Assembly: GCA_934234035.1 (NCBI GenBank)
Contig: CAKQHH010000013.1
Coordinates: 1-46,099, forward strand
Length of the DNA: 46,099 nucleotides
Direction: 5' to 3'
Origin: an uncultured Clostridia bacterium
Lineage (GTDB): Bacteria > Bacillota > Clostridia > Peptostreptococcales > Anaerovoracaceae
Under the pieces are notes generated by a model. That model was not told the DNA's origin and searched no databases. It saw only the letters and a list, made by a program, of their open reading frames with translations. Both the position numbers and the translations under genes were made by a program. This document shows positions 34,261 through 42,272 of the stretch, piece after piece. Positions within the stretch are counted from its first letter, which is position 1; each line of letters opens with the position of its first letter.

Positions 34261-35457
34261 ATGAGTACACAGTTAAAATTTAAAGTGAATGCATTAAGAA
34301 CACTTGCTTCTCCATATAAGAGAAGTGAAAAGGAAGAAACAACTTTTGAGACGATTTATTATCTGTTGGTTAATATGAAGGATCTTCCAGAGAATATTCC
34401 ATTAGATGTCAATCCCAGAGTTCCTAAGATGGGAACTAATGTTGCAAAGCGCTTAATTAATGCAGTAGTAGAACCTGAAACTGATTTCTATATTAATAAT
34501 CGAGGCATTGTAATATCTGCAAAGTCGTTAAGTTTTAATAGTGCTGATTCAGAAGTTACCATTGATATTGGAAATCAGGATGATGAAAACGATAGATATA
34601 ATTATGGAATCCTTGACGGTGGACATACTTACACTGCAATTATGCAGAATAGAGATAGAATTCCGGAAGATATAGTGAAATATGTTCGTATGGAAGTTAT
34701 CACAAATGTAATTAATATAACTAGATTGTCTGATGCTAGAAATACATCTGTTCAGGTATCAGATATCGCGCTGTTTAATTTGGAAGATAGTTTTGAAGAT
34801 ATCAGAGCGGCAATCAAAAATGAGCCTTATGCAGACAGTATTGCCTATAAAGATATTGAGAATAAACCAATTAACATCTCAGAACTTCTTAGATTGATGT
34901 ATGCGTTTGATGTTGTTAAATATCCTGATGATAGTATGGCTCCTATTCAGAGTTATTCAGGAAAGGCCCAGGTATTTAAAAGATACAAGGATGCATTTGA
35001 TACTCCATTCTATAAATCATTAACGAAACAGTTGCCGGTTCTTATTAACTTGTACGACTTAATCGAAAGAGAATTATCTCTTAAATATACTGATTACAAG
35101 AAAAAACTTGGCGTTGCCATTCCAAGATTTGGAAGTGTAAAGGGTGTTGAGAACATCGAGAAGGGAACAAAGACCAATTATCTTCAGAAAAAAACAACAT
35201 ACTCTATTTCAAGCGGATATATCTATCCTATCTTTGGCGCATTTCGTTCATTGCTAAGATTTGATGAGGAATCTGGAGAGGTTTCTTGGATTTTTGATCC
35301 GTTAGAAATTTGGAATGAAGTTGGAACAAGTATTGCACAAAACACATTTGAAAGTAGCAACAATCCTCAGCTTGCAGGAAAAGATAAGCAGCTTTGGTTG
35401 TCAAATTACAGAATTGTCGAAACTCAGAGCTTAAGAAAACTTCTTAATAGACGCTAA
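34261..35457 (+). CDS. AIPR family protein (abortive phage infection-type)
   Basis: 398 aa behind GTGGAGGTATCAG. Central segments FYINNRGIVISAKSLSFNS and YNYGILDGGHTYTAIMQNR correspond to the NNGI and I-x-DG-x-xT motifs of the AIPR family, related to DGQHR/DndB-type domains. The usual family is longer (500-700 aa), so this is a compact version. AIPR genes occur in defence islands and restriction clusters and are implicated in abortive infection. Its divergent XRE regulator, the A+T-rich island context and the neighbouring TOTE module agree with that. The molecular activity is not known. Confidence 0.78.
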   Translation: MSTQLKFKVNALRTLASPYKRSEKEETTFETIYYLLVNMKDLPENIPLDVNPRVPKMGTNVAKRLINAVVEPETDFYINNRGIVISAKSLSFNSADSEVTIDIGNQDDENDRYNYGILDGGHTYTAIMQNRDRIPEDIVKYVRMEVITNVINITRLSDARNTSVQVSDIALFNLEDSFEDIRAAIKNEPYADSIAYKDIENKPINISELLRLMYAFDVVKYPDDSMAPIQSYSGKAQVFKRYKDAFDTPFYKSLTKQLPVLINLYDLIERELSLKYTDYKKKLGVAIPRFGSVKGVENIEKGTKTNYLQKKTTYSISSGYIYPIFGAFRSLLRFDEESGEVSWIFDPLEIWNEVGTSIAQNTFESSNNPQLAGKDKQLWLSNYRIVETQSLRKLLNRR

Positions 35458-35480
35458 CATTTTGTTGGAGGATCAAATAT

Positions 35481-35803
35481 ATGGAAGCAAAAAAATCATT
35501 AATGCCACAGAATTTTAAAAATGATATAAATTGGATTATTGATGCATATGAATTGGCTAAAGTTACCTTTCCAGATGGTTTCCAAAAAGATGCGATTCAG
35601 AATGCAGTTGGCGCAAGAAGCCGAGATAGCTGGTCAGATTGGAAGTGCAGAATCGATTTGATCAAGAAATGCTATTCCATTATTCTGATGACATTGTTAA
35701 AGCACCGGTACATAATACAATGACTTTGATTTTTGAATATATTGAATTAGAAAAAGATAATAGAAATGGCAACCCGACAACCAGCCGGTCCCAACAAAAA
35801 TAA
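35481..35803 (+). pseudogene. Small AIPR-linked gene broken by a frameshift
   Basis: It starts 23 bases after the AIPR gene behind TTGGAGGATC. The first frame runs MEAKKSLMPQNFKND ... SRDSWSDWK and then ends at 35723 with a poor tail. From about 35650 another frame carries QNRFDQEMLFHYSDDIVK ... FEYIELEKDNRNGN and ends at 35803. Joining them between about 35640 and 35655 gives a protein of roughly 107 aa. Either the gene is decayed or it uses programmed shifting. The family is not recognised; its position suggests a partner of the AIPR protein. Confidence 0.65.
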
Positions 35804-35818
35804 TTTCAAAAAATCCGA

Positions 35819-35835
35819 GTCAATCGCTTGACATC
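35819..35835 (+). repeat. Left copy of a 17-bp direct repeat bracketing the TOTE module
   Basis: GTCAATCGCTTGACATC. It matches GTCAATGGCTTGACATC at 40296-40312 with one mismatch. It lies in the 166-base gap before the TOTE gene, which also holds CTTATC/GATAAG at 35879-35892 and a TATACT box at 35942. It could be an insertion-site or recombination repeat. Confidence 0.6.
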
Positions 35836-35969
35836 CACGGGTATAGGTAAGTCGTAGGAGTATGTTTAGCACACAAATCTTATCCTGATAAGTGCATGTA
35901 AATTTGTTTTGAATAACAACAAAATGACGAATAGTGTTGTATATACTGATGATGTAGAGGACTGCAAGT

Positions 35970-38900
35970 ATGGATATAGAAAATAAGATGAGCGATATAC
36001 AAAAGGGATATAATGTGGAATCTGAAGTTGAATATCTTAAAAGCAGAGTGAAGAAACTTGAAGACGAAAACATTCGATTAAAAAGGCTATTGAATGAAGC
36101 GGGAATCAGTTACGAATGTTCCTGCAATCAGATTCCGGATATTTCACTTGAAAAGGCAAGATTGTTTTTTTCATACTTTTGGGGAAGGTCGGACGTATAT
36201 GCTAAAAGATATGTCAATAAAAGTACAGGTGTTTCTGGATATTTCCCGCAATGCAGCAACTTTTGGAGATATGGAGTATGCCCTAAAGCGAATAGGATAA
36301 AAGTGCAATGTAAAAATTGTGAGAACAAAGCATGGGTTAAACTGGGGGCGAAGCAAATTGAAGCGCATCTGAGAGGGAGCGCAGAAGATTGCTCAGATGT
36401 AATAGGTGTTTATCCTCTGTTTGCAGACGGAACCTGCAGATTTTTGGCTTTTGATTTCGATAATCATAATAGTGACAATGACGATTTTGGGTTTGAAAGC
36501 AATGATATAAACTGGATGTCTGAGGTAAATGCGCTTCGAGAAATCTGTACTCTTTTTGATATACCGGTTCTAGTTGAACGTTCCAGATCAGGGAAAGGGG
36601 CACATGTATGGATATTCTTTGAAAAACCAATTGACGCAGCCATTGCGAGACAATTCGGATTCACATTACTTGAAAAGGGGTCTGAGTATGTTAATCTGAC
36701 ATCGTTTAGGTATTATGACAGAATGCTGCCCGCACAGGAAGAATTAAAAGATGGCGGTATTGGAAATCTTATAGCGCTTCCATTGCAGGGAAAGGCCGTG
36801 AAAAAAGGGAACAGCGTATTTGTAAATAATAAGTGGGAGCCATATGATAATCAGTGGCAGATTTTAAAAGGTACAAAGAAGCTTAGCGAGACGGATGTGA
36901 AGGGGTTTCTTGAAAGAAATAAATCAAACGAGGAAAATACAGATAATTCTTGTGCGGATAAACCTTGGCAAAGAAATAAACACTTTCTGAAATCAGATTG
37001 TGACGGCACAATTCATGCGATTATATCTAACTGCATATATATTGACAAAACAAATCTGAAACCAAGAATACAAAATCAAATAAGAAGAATTGCAGCTGTC
37101 TCAAACCCTACATATTTCAAGAATAAGGCAATGGGATTATCTAATTTTAATAATTCCCGATACATCTATATGGGATATGATGATTCTGGCTACATCTGTA
37201 TCCCTCGAGGGCTATTTGATGAAATTGAAAGAAAATGCCAAGACGATGAGATAGATTTAACTGTCCTGGATGAAAGATGCGAAGGTAGGAAACTGAGTGT
37301 TTCTTTTAGCGGTCAGCTTAGAGAAGAACAGCAAAAGGCGGTAGATTATTTCAAGGATAAGGATACTGGTATACTCAGTGCAGCTACAGCGTTTGGTAAA
37401 ACAGTTGTATGCAGTAATATCATTGCAACAAAGAAGGTGAGCACACTGATTTTATTGGAGTCATCTGCTTTGATTGAGCAATGGCAGGATGCACTGGAAA
37501 CATTTCTGGATATAAACGAGGAATTACCGGAGTATTTAACACAAACGGGCAGAATAAAGAAAAGAAAAAGTCTTATTGGAGTAATACATGGGACCAAGGA
37601 TACTTCAACAGGGATAATTGATATTGCAATGGTGGGATCGCTAAAGAAAAAAGGAGAATTCCACGAACGTCTTAAATCTTATGGAATGGTTATAGTAGAT
37701 GAATGCCACCATAGTGCGTCAGATACCATGAGTGAAGTATTGATGGAAGTATGTGCTAAATTTGTATATGGTGTTACGGCGACACCATTCCGGGGAGATG
37801 GCCTTGAAAAGATCAACAATATGCTGCTGGGGCCTATAAGATTTCAGTATACAGCAAAAGAAAAGGCTGAATCACAAGGAATTGACCACATTGTAATCCC
37901 AAGATTCACAAGGGTTGTTAATCCACATGGACAGAATAAGATGCATATAAATGATGCGTATGAAATTCTGAGAAGCAGCAGTGTCAGAAATGAGCAGATT
38001 TGCGAGGATATTCGTAAATGTATCTCTGAGGGAAGAACACCTGTTGTGCTGAGTAAATTTGTAGAGCATGCGAAATTAATATATGACAATATAAAAAATT
38101 ATGCCGACAAAGTATTCTTATTAACAGGTTCACAGACGAAAAAACAGCAAAAGATGATTCGTCAGGAAATGAATAGCATAAGTAATGATGAATCAATGAT
38201 TCTTGTTGCAACGGGACAACTTGTTGGAGAGGGGTTTGATTTTCCTAGGTTGGATACACTAATTATGGCTACTCCTGTTGCGTGGAAGGGTCTGGTGGAG
38301 CAGTACGCAGGCAGATTAAACAGAGATTATGAAGGGAAAGAAAATGTAGTTATATTTGACTATATTGATTCGAATATTAGAGTATTCGATAATATGTATG
38401 CGAAAAGGCTTAAAGCTTATAAGAGAATAGGATACTCTCTTCAGGGTGAACCTGATATTCAGAAGCAGAAGGCAAATGCAATATATGATTACGAATCGTA
38501 TGCTGAAGTATATTGCAGAGATTTAGCCGATGCGAAGACAAGCATAGTGGTTTCAAGCCCATCGCTTAGAAACAGAAAGGTCAATACGTTTATAAATGAT
38601 ATGAAACCTTTGCAGGAAAAAGGCGTAACAATTACAGTGTTGACATGGAATTCTGATTCGTATAACTTCGGCAGTTCGATTCACAAGATGGAGATTCTTA
38701 GAACTCTAAATGAAGCCGGCATTGAAGTGGTATTGAAGGAAGAAAATTGTCTGCATTTTGCGGTAATTGATAATTCGATTGTATGGTATGGACGTTTGAA
38801 TCTTCTCGGAAAAGAAGATGTGGAAGACAATATAATGAGAATAGACAGTGATGAAATTGCAGCGGAACTGTTCGAATTGAGTTTTGGGAGAAGACAGTGA
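35970..38900 (+). CDS. TOTE-type primase, SF2 helicase and PLD-like nuclease multidomain protein
   Basis: 976 aa in A+T-rich DNA. Order of parts: coiled coil (15-45); Cys-rich segment (95-120, CPK...CKNCENKAW); archaeo-eukaryotic primase domain of the TOTE conflict type (about 75-320) with FLAFDFDNH (catalytic Asp pair near 161), ERSRSGKGAHVWIFFEKPI and GGIGNLIALPLQ; SF2 helicase (about 450-850) with SAATAFGKTVVC (motif I), VIVDECHH (motif II), GVTATPFRGD (III) and EQYAGRLNR (VI); and a C-terminal phospholipase D-like domain (about 860-976) with LHFAVIDNSIVWYG. This fusion is known as a predicted conflict or defence effector acting on nucleic acid. Translation is coupled to the next gene by an overlapping TGATG. 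Confidence 0.85.
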   Translation: MDIENKMSDIQKGYNVESEVEYLKSRVKKLEDENIRLKRLLNEAGISYECSCNQIPDISLEKARLFFSYFWGRSDVYAKRYVNKSTGVSGYFPQCSNFWRYGVCPKANRIKVQCKNCENKAWVKLGAKQIEAHLRGSAEDCSDVIGVYPLFADGTCRFLAFDFDNHNSDNDDFGFESNDINWMSEVNALREICTLFDIPVLVERSRSGKGAHVWIFFEKPIDAAIARQFGFTLLEKGSEYVNLTSFRYYDRMLPAQEELKDGGIGNLIALPLQGKAVKKGNSVFVNNKWEPYDNQWQILKGTKKLSETDVKGFLERNKSNEENTDNSCADKPWQRNKHFLKSDCDGTIHAIISNCIYIDKTNLKPRIQNQIRRIAAVSNPTYFKNKAMGLSNFNNSRYIYMGYDDSGYICIPRGLFDEIERKCQDDEIDLTVLDERCEGRKLSVSFSGQLREEQQKAVDYFKDKDTGILSAATAFGKTVVCSNIIATKKVSTLILLESSALIEQWQDALETFLDINEELPEYLTQTGRIKKRKSLIGVIHGTKDTSTGIIDIAMVGSLKKKGEFHERLKSYGMVIVDECHHSASDTMSEVLMEVCAKFVYGVTATPFRGDGLEKINNMLLGPIRFQYTAKEKAESQGIDHIVIPRFTRVVNPHGQNKMHINDAYEILRSSSVRNEQICEDIRKCISEGRTPVVLSKFVEHAKLIYDNIKNYADKVFLLTGSQTKKQQKMIRQEMNSISNDESMILVATGQLVGEGFDFPRLDTLIMATPVAWKGLVEQYAGRLNRDYEGKENVVIFDYIDSNIRVFDNMYAKRLKAYKRIGYSLQGEPDIQKQKANAIYDYESYAEVYCRDLADAKTSIVVSSPSLRNRKVNTFINDMKPLQEKGVTITVLTWNSDSYNFGSSIHKMEILRTLNEAGIEVVLKEENCLHFAVIDNSIVWYGRLNLLGKEDVEDNIMRIDSDEIAAELFELSFGRRQ

Positions 38901-40279
38901 TGGATATCAAAAAGTTGATTGGAGAGACAACCGAATACGACAAGAAACAGTCAGTAGAGATACGAAGACCAAAGAGTTGGCTTAAGAGTGTGAGCGCCTT
39001 CGCTAATGGTGATGGTGGATATCTTATTTTTGGAATTGCTGACGACGGTACTGTTGTTGGTTTGCTTGATGCTGAAAAAGATGCCGAAGCCATAAGTGAA
39101 AGAATCAAAGCAAGAATGGATCCTATACCGGAATTTTTCTTGAGTTTTGAAGAGGAAGAGGATAAAACTCTTATTATACTTAAAATAAGCAAAGGGGAAG
39201 AAACACCATACTATTATTCCGGGGATGGAACACTCGAAACATTTGTACGTGTTGGAAACGAAAGTGTCAAAGCAACAGCAACGGAACAGAAACGCCTTGT
39301 TATGAGAGGAAAGAATAGCTCATACGATTCTCAGGTATCTTCTTATGTTAAGGATGACTTTGCATTTACTAAACTTCGTGCAAGATACAAAAAGTGGACA
39401 GGTAAGAGTTTTGAAGATAAAGATATGATATCCTTTGGGCTTGTAGAAGCATCGGGAAAGCTGACAAATGCAGGGGCTCTTCTGGCAGACGACAGCCCGA
39501 TTAGGTGGTCAAGATTATTCTGTACACGCTGGAATGGACTGAATAAAAGCGGAGGTACAATAGATGCGGTAGATGATGCTGAGTTCTCTGGAAGTCTTAT
39601 CTATTTGCTTGAGAACGGAGAAGAATTTATAAAACGTAACTGTAGAAAAATGTGGAGAAAGACTCCAAACTCCAGAGAAGAAATGCCGGAATATGTAGAG
39701 CGCAGCTATCATGAGGTCCTAATCAATGCACTCGCTCATAGGGATTATCTTGTCAATGGCAGTGAAGTGCATATTGATATCTTTGACGACCGTATGGAGA
39801 TTTATTCTCCAGGCGGTATGGCGGACGGTATTGCAATTCAGGACAGAGACCCACTGTCAGTTCCATCAACAAGAAGAAATCCTTTGCTTGCGGACATATT
39901 CGAAAGGCTTGGATACATGGAACGAAAAGGTAGCGGATTTGGGAAGATTATTGATGCGTATGAGTTTCAGGTGAATTATACAGAGGATAAAAAGCCATAT
40001 TTCCGCTCTGACAGAGCAGGCTTTGTCGCTATTATGCCGAACCTGAATTATGATGTCCCTCAAGGTGTCTCCCAAGATGACCCTCAAGATGTCCCTCAAG
40101 ATGGTACAATCGATGAGAGAATAATAGCACTTATAATTAAAGATTCGTCAATTTCAACGGAACAAATGGCAGCGTTTATAGGGGTTAGTGCCAAAACTAT
40201 AAAAAGACATATAAAGAAAATGAACAACATAAAATATGTCGGTAGCGGCTACAGCGGTCACTGGGAGATAGAAGAATAA
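38900..40279 (+). CDS. Schlafen/AlbA_2-domain ATP-binding protein with winged-helix tail (RecG-like C-terminus family)
   Basis: 459 aa. The ATG overlaps the TOTE stop (TGATG), with GGGAGAAG before it. Residues 1-120 form an AlbA_2/Schlafen divergent AAA domain (EIRRPKSWLKSVSAFANGDGGYLIFGI). Residues about 270-380 contain YHEVLINALAHRDYLVNG and DDRMEIYSPGGMADG, the GHKL-like ATP-binding part of the so-called RecG-like proteins. A degenerate VPQ/DPQDV repeat linker leads to a winged helix (ISTEQMAAFIGVSAKTIKRHIKKM). It is probably a DNA- or RNA-linked sensor or regulator working with the TOTE protein. The pairing is seen; the cooperation is inferred. Confidence 0.85.
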   Translation: MDIKKLIGETTEYDKKQSVEIRRPKSWLKSVSAFANGDGGYLIFGIADDGTVVGLLDAEKDAEAISERIKARMDPIPEFFLSFEEEEDKTLIILKISKGEETPYYYSGDGTLETFVRVGNESVKATATEQKRLVMRGKNSSYDSQVSSYVKDDFAFTKLRARYKKWTGKSFEDKDMISFGLVEASGKLTNAGALLADDSPIRWSRLFCTRWNGLNKSGGTIDAVDDAEFSGSLIYLLENGEEFIKRNCRKMWRKTPNSREEMPEYVERSYHEVLINALAHRDYLVNGSEVHIDIFDDRMEIYSPGGMADGIAIQDRDPLSVPSTRRNPLLADIFERLGYMERKGSGFGKIIDAYEFQVNYTEDKKPYFRSDRAGFVAIMPNLNYDVPQGVSQDDPQDVPQDGTIDERIIALIIKDSSISTEQMAAFIGVSAKTIKRHIKKMNNIKYVGSGYSGHWEIEE

Positions 40280-40295
40280 CTGAATAAAAACCACT

Positions 40296-40312
40296 GTCAA
40301 TGGCTTGACATC
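40296..40312 (+). repeat. Right copy of the 17-bp direct repeat
   Basis: GTCAATGGCTTGACATC, one mismatch from 35819-35835 and in the same orientation, 17 bases after the AlbA_2-gene stop codon. Host-like base composition resumes immediately afterwards. Confidence 0.6.
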
Positions 40313-40321
40313 AAGAAATTC

Positions 40322-40507
40322 ATGAAAATCCGGTATAAATCGGAATTCCGATCCGCAGTTGCCGAATTGGTGGATTTTGGCATAGAGCGGAGGATGCCAT
40401 TGCATACGAAGACTGTTTTGTTACGCCAAATCATTTGATTGCATTGCCGAATGGATCGGCCGGTGCGGGACGATATCTATGAGTACATTGTAGAGGAAAC
40501 GGTGTAG
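40322..40507 (+). pseudogene. Frameshifted gene remnant at the island's right edge
   Basis: Three consecutive frames give fragments that read like one protein: FRSAVAELVDFGIER (ends 40438), then EDAIAYEDCFVTPNHLIAL with NGSAGAGR, then DDIYEYIVEETV ending TAG at 40507. Two single-base changes, near 40392 and 40472, would restore a single frame. Codon use is host-like, unlike the island. It is probably the 3' part of a gene whose beginning was lost next to the 17-bp repeat. The family is not identified. Confidence 0.5.
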
Positions 40508-40517
40508 AGGAGGATTT

Positions 40518-42149
40518 ATGAATAAAAAAACAATATCCGTTGTGGCGGCGGTGATCCGAGACGGCGACCGGGTGTTCGCGACTCAGCGGGGGTATGGAGA
40601 GTTTAAGGATGGCTGGGAATTTCCCGGCGGAAAAATCGAGCCGGGCGAAACACCGGAAGAGGCTTTGGTGCGGGAGATTCGGGAAGAGTTGGATACCGAG
40701 ATTTCCGTGGGTAAGCGGATTGATCGGATCGAATACGATTATCCGACGTTCCACCTGAGCATGGACTGCTTCTGGTGCGAAATCCTGTCGGGAGACCCGG
40801 TGCTGAAAGAAGCGGAGGATGCAAAATGGCTGACCAAGGAGACGCTGGGCAGCGTGGACTGGCTGCCGGCGGACATCACCCTGATTGAACAGATTCGGGA
40901 AGAATTGGACATGGATACGAAGAAAACAGAGACATCGAGGGACATCGACTCGAGAATTATCAATGTAGTAAACGCAATGGATTTTTCAGACGGTTTTGCT
41001 GTAGAAGAAATCTCTGAACGCGCACTGAACAAGGCCAAGAAGATTCCGATATCAAGTCTTGCGTTGTTGGGGACTGCTTTTTCGCAGATGTCGGAAGCTG
41101 CCCGTACAACCGTCACAACGGTCACCAGTGAGATAAAGATGGAGAATTTGTTTGTGGGAATTTGGCCGGAAGGTGCCAATGGGAGATTGTCTATCAATGA
41201 AATTGGTGCTACGGTGGGCAATATTATGGGAGAGAAAGGCATTGATTCACGGATGCGGTTCAAGCCAATCAGCGAAGTCTTTATGGAAAATACAATCACT
41301 TCCATTAAACCATTGAATCCAACAATGGTGGCAATTGCCGTGGCACTGATGGAAATTAACAAGAAGCTGGATGGAATCCAGAGCAGTATCGATGAGGTGC
41401 TCCGGTTCCTGGAAACCGACAAGCAGGCGAAGCAGCGGGGCAATCTGCAAACCCTTGCGGAAATCATGGAAGATTTCAAGCGAAAAGGAAACGATGCAGA
41501 TTTCTGCAAGAGCAGAAATCACACGGTACAGGAAATTCGGCGGGACGCGAGACAAGACATTGAATTCTACAAAACGAGAATCGAAACGGCCGCAAAGGAG
41601 AAAAAGACCTTTCATTCGCAAAAGGACGTCCGTGAATATGTGGATTCCATTACGACGAATTTTGCCGAGTATCAGCTGGCCTGCTATCTGTATGCTTACA
41701 GCACATTCTTAGATACCGTTCTGCGAAAAGATTTTGAGGAAGGATCCATCGACAGCTGCCGCAGCAAAATCATCCGCATTGCAGAAGACTATGATGCGCT
41801 GTTCCGGGAGTGCCATGCGCAGATTGCATCTTATCAAAGAAGTTCCGTCGGGAATAAAATGGTGGGCGGCATCGGCAAAACCGCCGATACGCTGGGCAAA
41901 GCCATCCGAAACATTCCGGTAGTCGAAAAAGGTCCGGTGGACGAATTGCTGCTGAACGCCGGGGATGCTCTGCGGGATGCGAATAAAGAAACCGTCAAAG
42001 CCCAAGTGAACAATCTGGAAGTCCTTGAGAACAACCGGATGGGAGATTTTCTGAACGGAATTGGCATCGTGGGTGCGCTGTGCAACCGGAAGAGTGCAAT
42101 GATAACGGATGGAACTAGTTTGTATGTTTTTGACCCGGAAACTGCGTAG
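40518..42149 (+). CDS. NUDIX (MutT-like) hydrolase fused to a long unrecognised C-terminal region
   Basis: 543 aa behind GAGGAGGAT. Residues 1-132 are a complete MutT-type NUDIX domain: WEFPGGKIEPGETPEEAL and REIREELDTEI form the metal-binding helix, and ends such as WLPADITLIEQI are usual for 8-oxo-dGTPase-like proteins, which normally stop here at about 130 aa. The frame continues without interruption into about 410 residues of mainly helical sequence: SLALLGTAFSQMSEAARTTV, INKKLDGIQSSIDEVLRFLE (coiled coil), a central charged region and a tail SAMITDGTSLYVFDPETA. No family is recognised for this part. The fusion could be genuine or arise from loss of an intergenic stop. Confidence 0.82.
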   Translation: MNKKTISVVAAVIRDGDRVFATQRGYGEFKDGWEFPGGKIEPGETPEEALVREIREELDTEISVGKRIDRIEYDYPTFHLSMDCFWCEILSGDPVLKEAEDAKWLTKETLGSVDWLPADITLIEQIREELDMDTKKTETSRDIDSRIINVVNAMDFSDGFAVEEISERALNKAKKIPISSLALLGTAFSQMSEAARTTVTTVTSEIKMENLFVGIWPEGANGRLSINEIGATVGNIMGEKGIDSRMRFKPISEVFMENTITSIKPLNPTMVAIAVALMEINKKLDGIQSSIDEVLRFLETDKQAKQRGNLQTLAEIMEDFKRKGNDADFCKSRNHTVQEIRRDARQDIEFYKTRIETAAKEKKTFHSQKDVREYVDSITTNFAEYQLACYLYAYSTFLDTVLRKDFEEGSIDSCRSKIIRIAEDYDALFRECHAQIASYQRSSVGNKMVGGIGKTADTLGKAIRNIPVVEKGPVDELLLNAGDALRDANKETVKAQVNNLEVLENNRMGDFLNGIGIVGALCNRKSAMITDGTSLYVFDPETA

Positions 42150-42168
42150 TTATGTTTCAGGATAGCCA

Positions 42169-42197
42169 TTGAGACGCCGGCCGGAATCCTGTATAAT
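42169..42197 (+). promoter_or_regulatory. Strong promoter of the NifX-SlyD fusion gene
   Basis: TTGAGA (42169-42174), 17-base spacer, TATAAT (42192-42197). Confidence 0.75.
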
Positions 42198-42272
42198 GAA
42201 ACGAGTACGGAAACGGTACGAAAGCGGATGATATAATGAATTTTATTTTTAGGAAAAGGAAGGTAATGGTAA

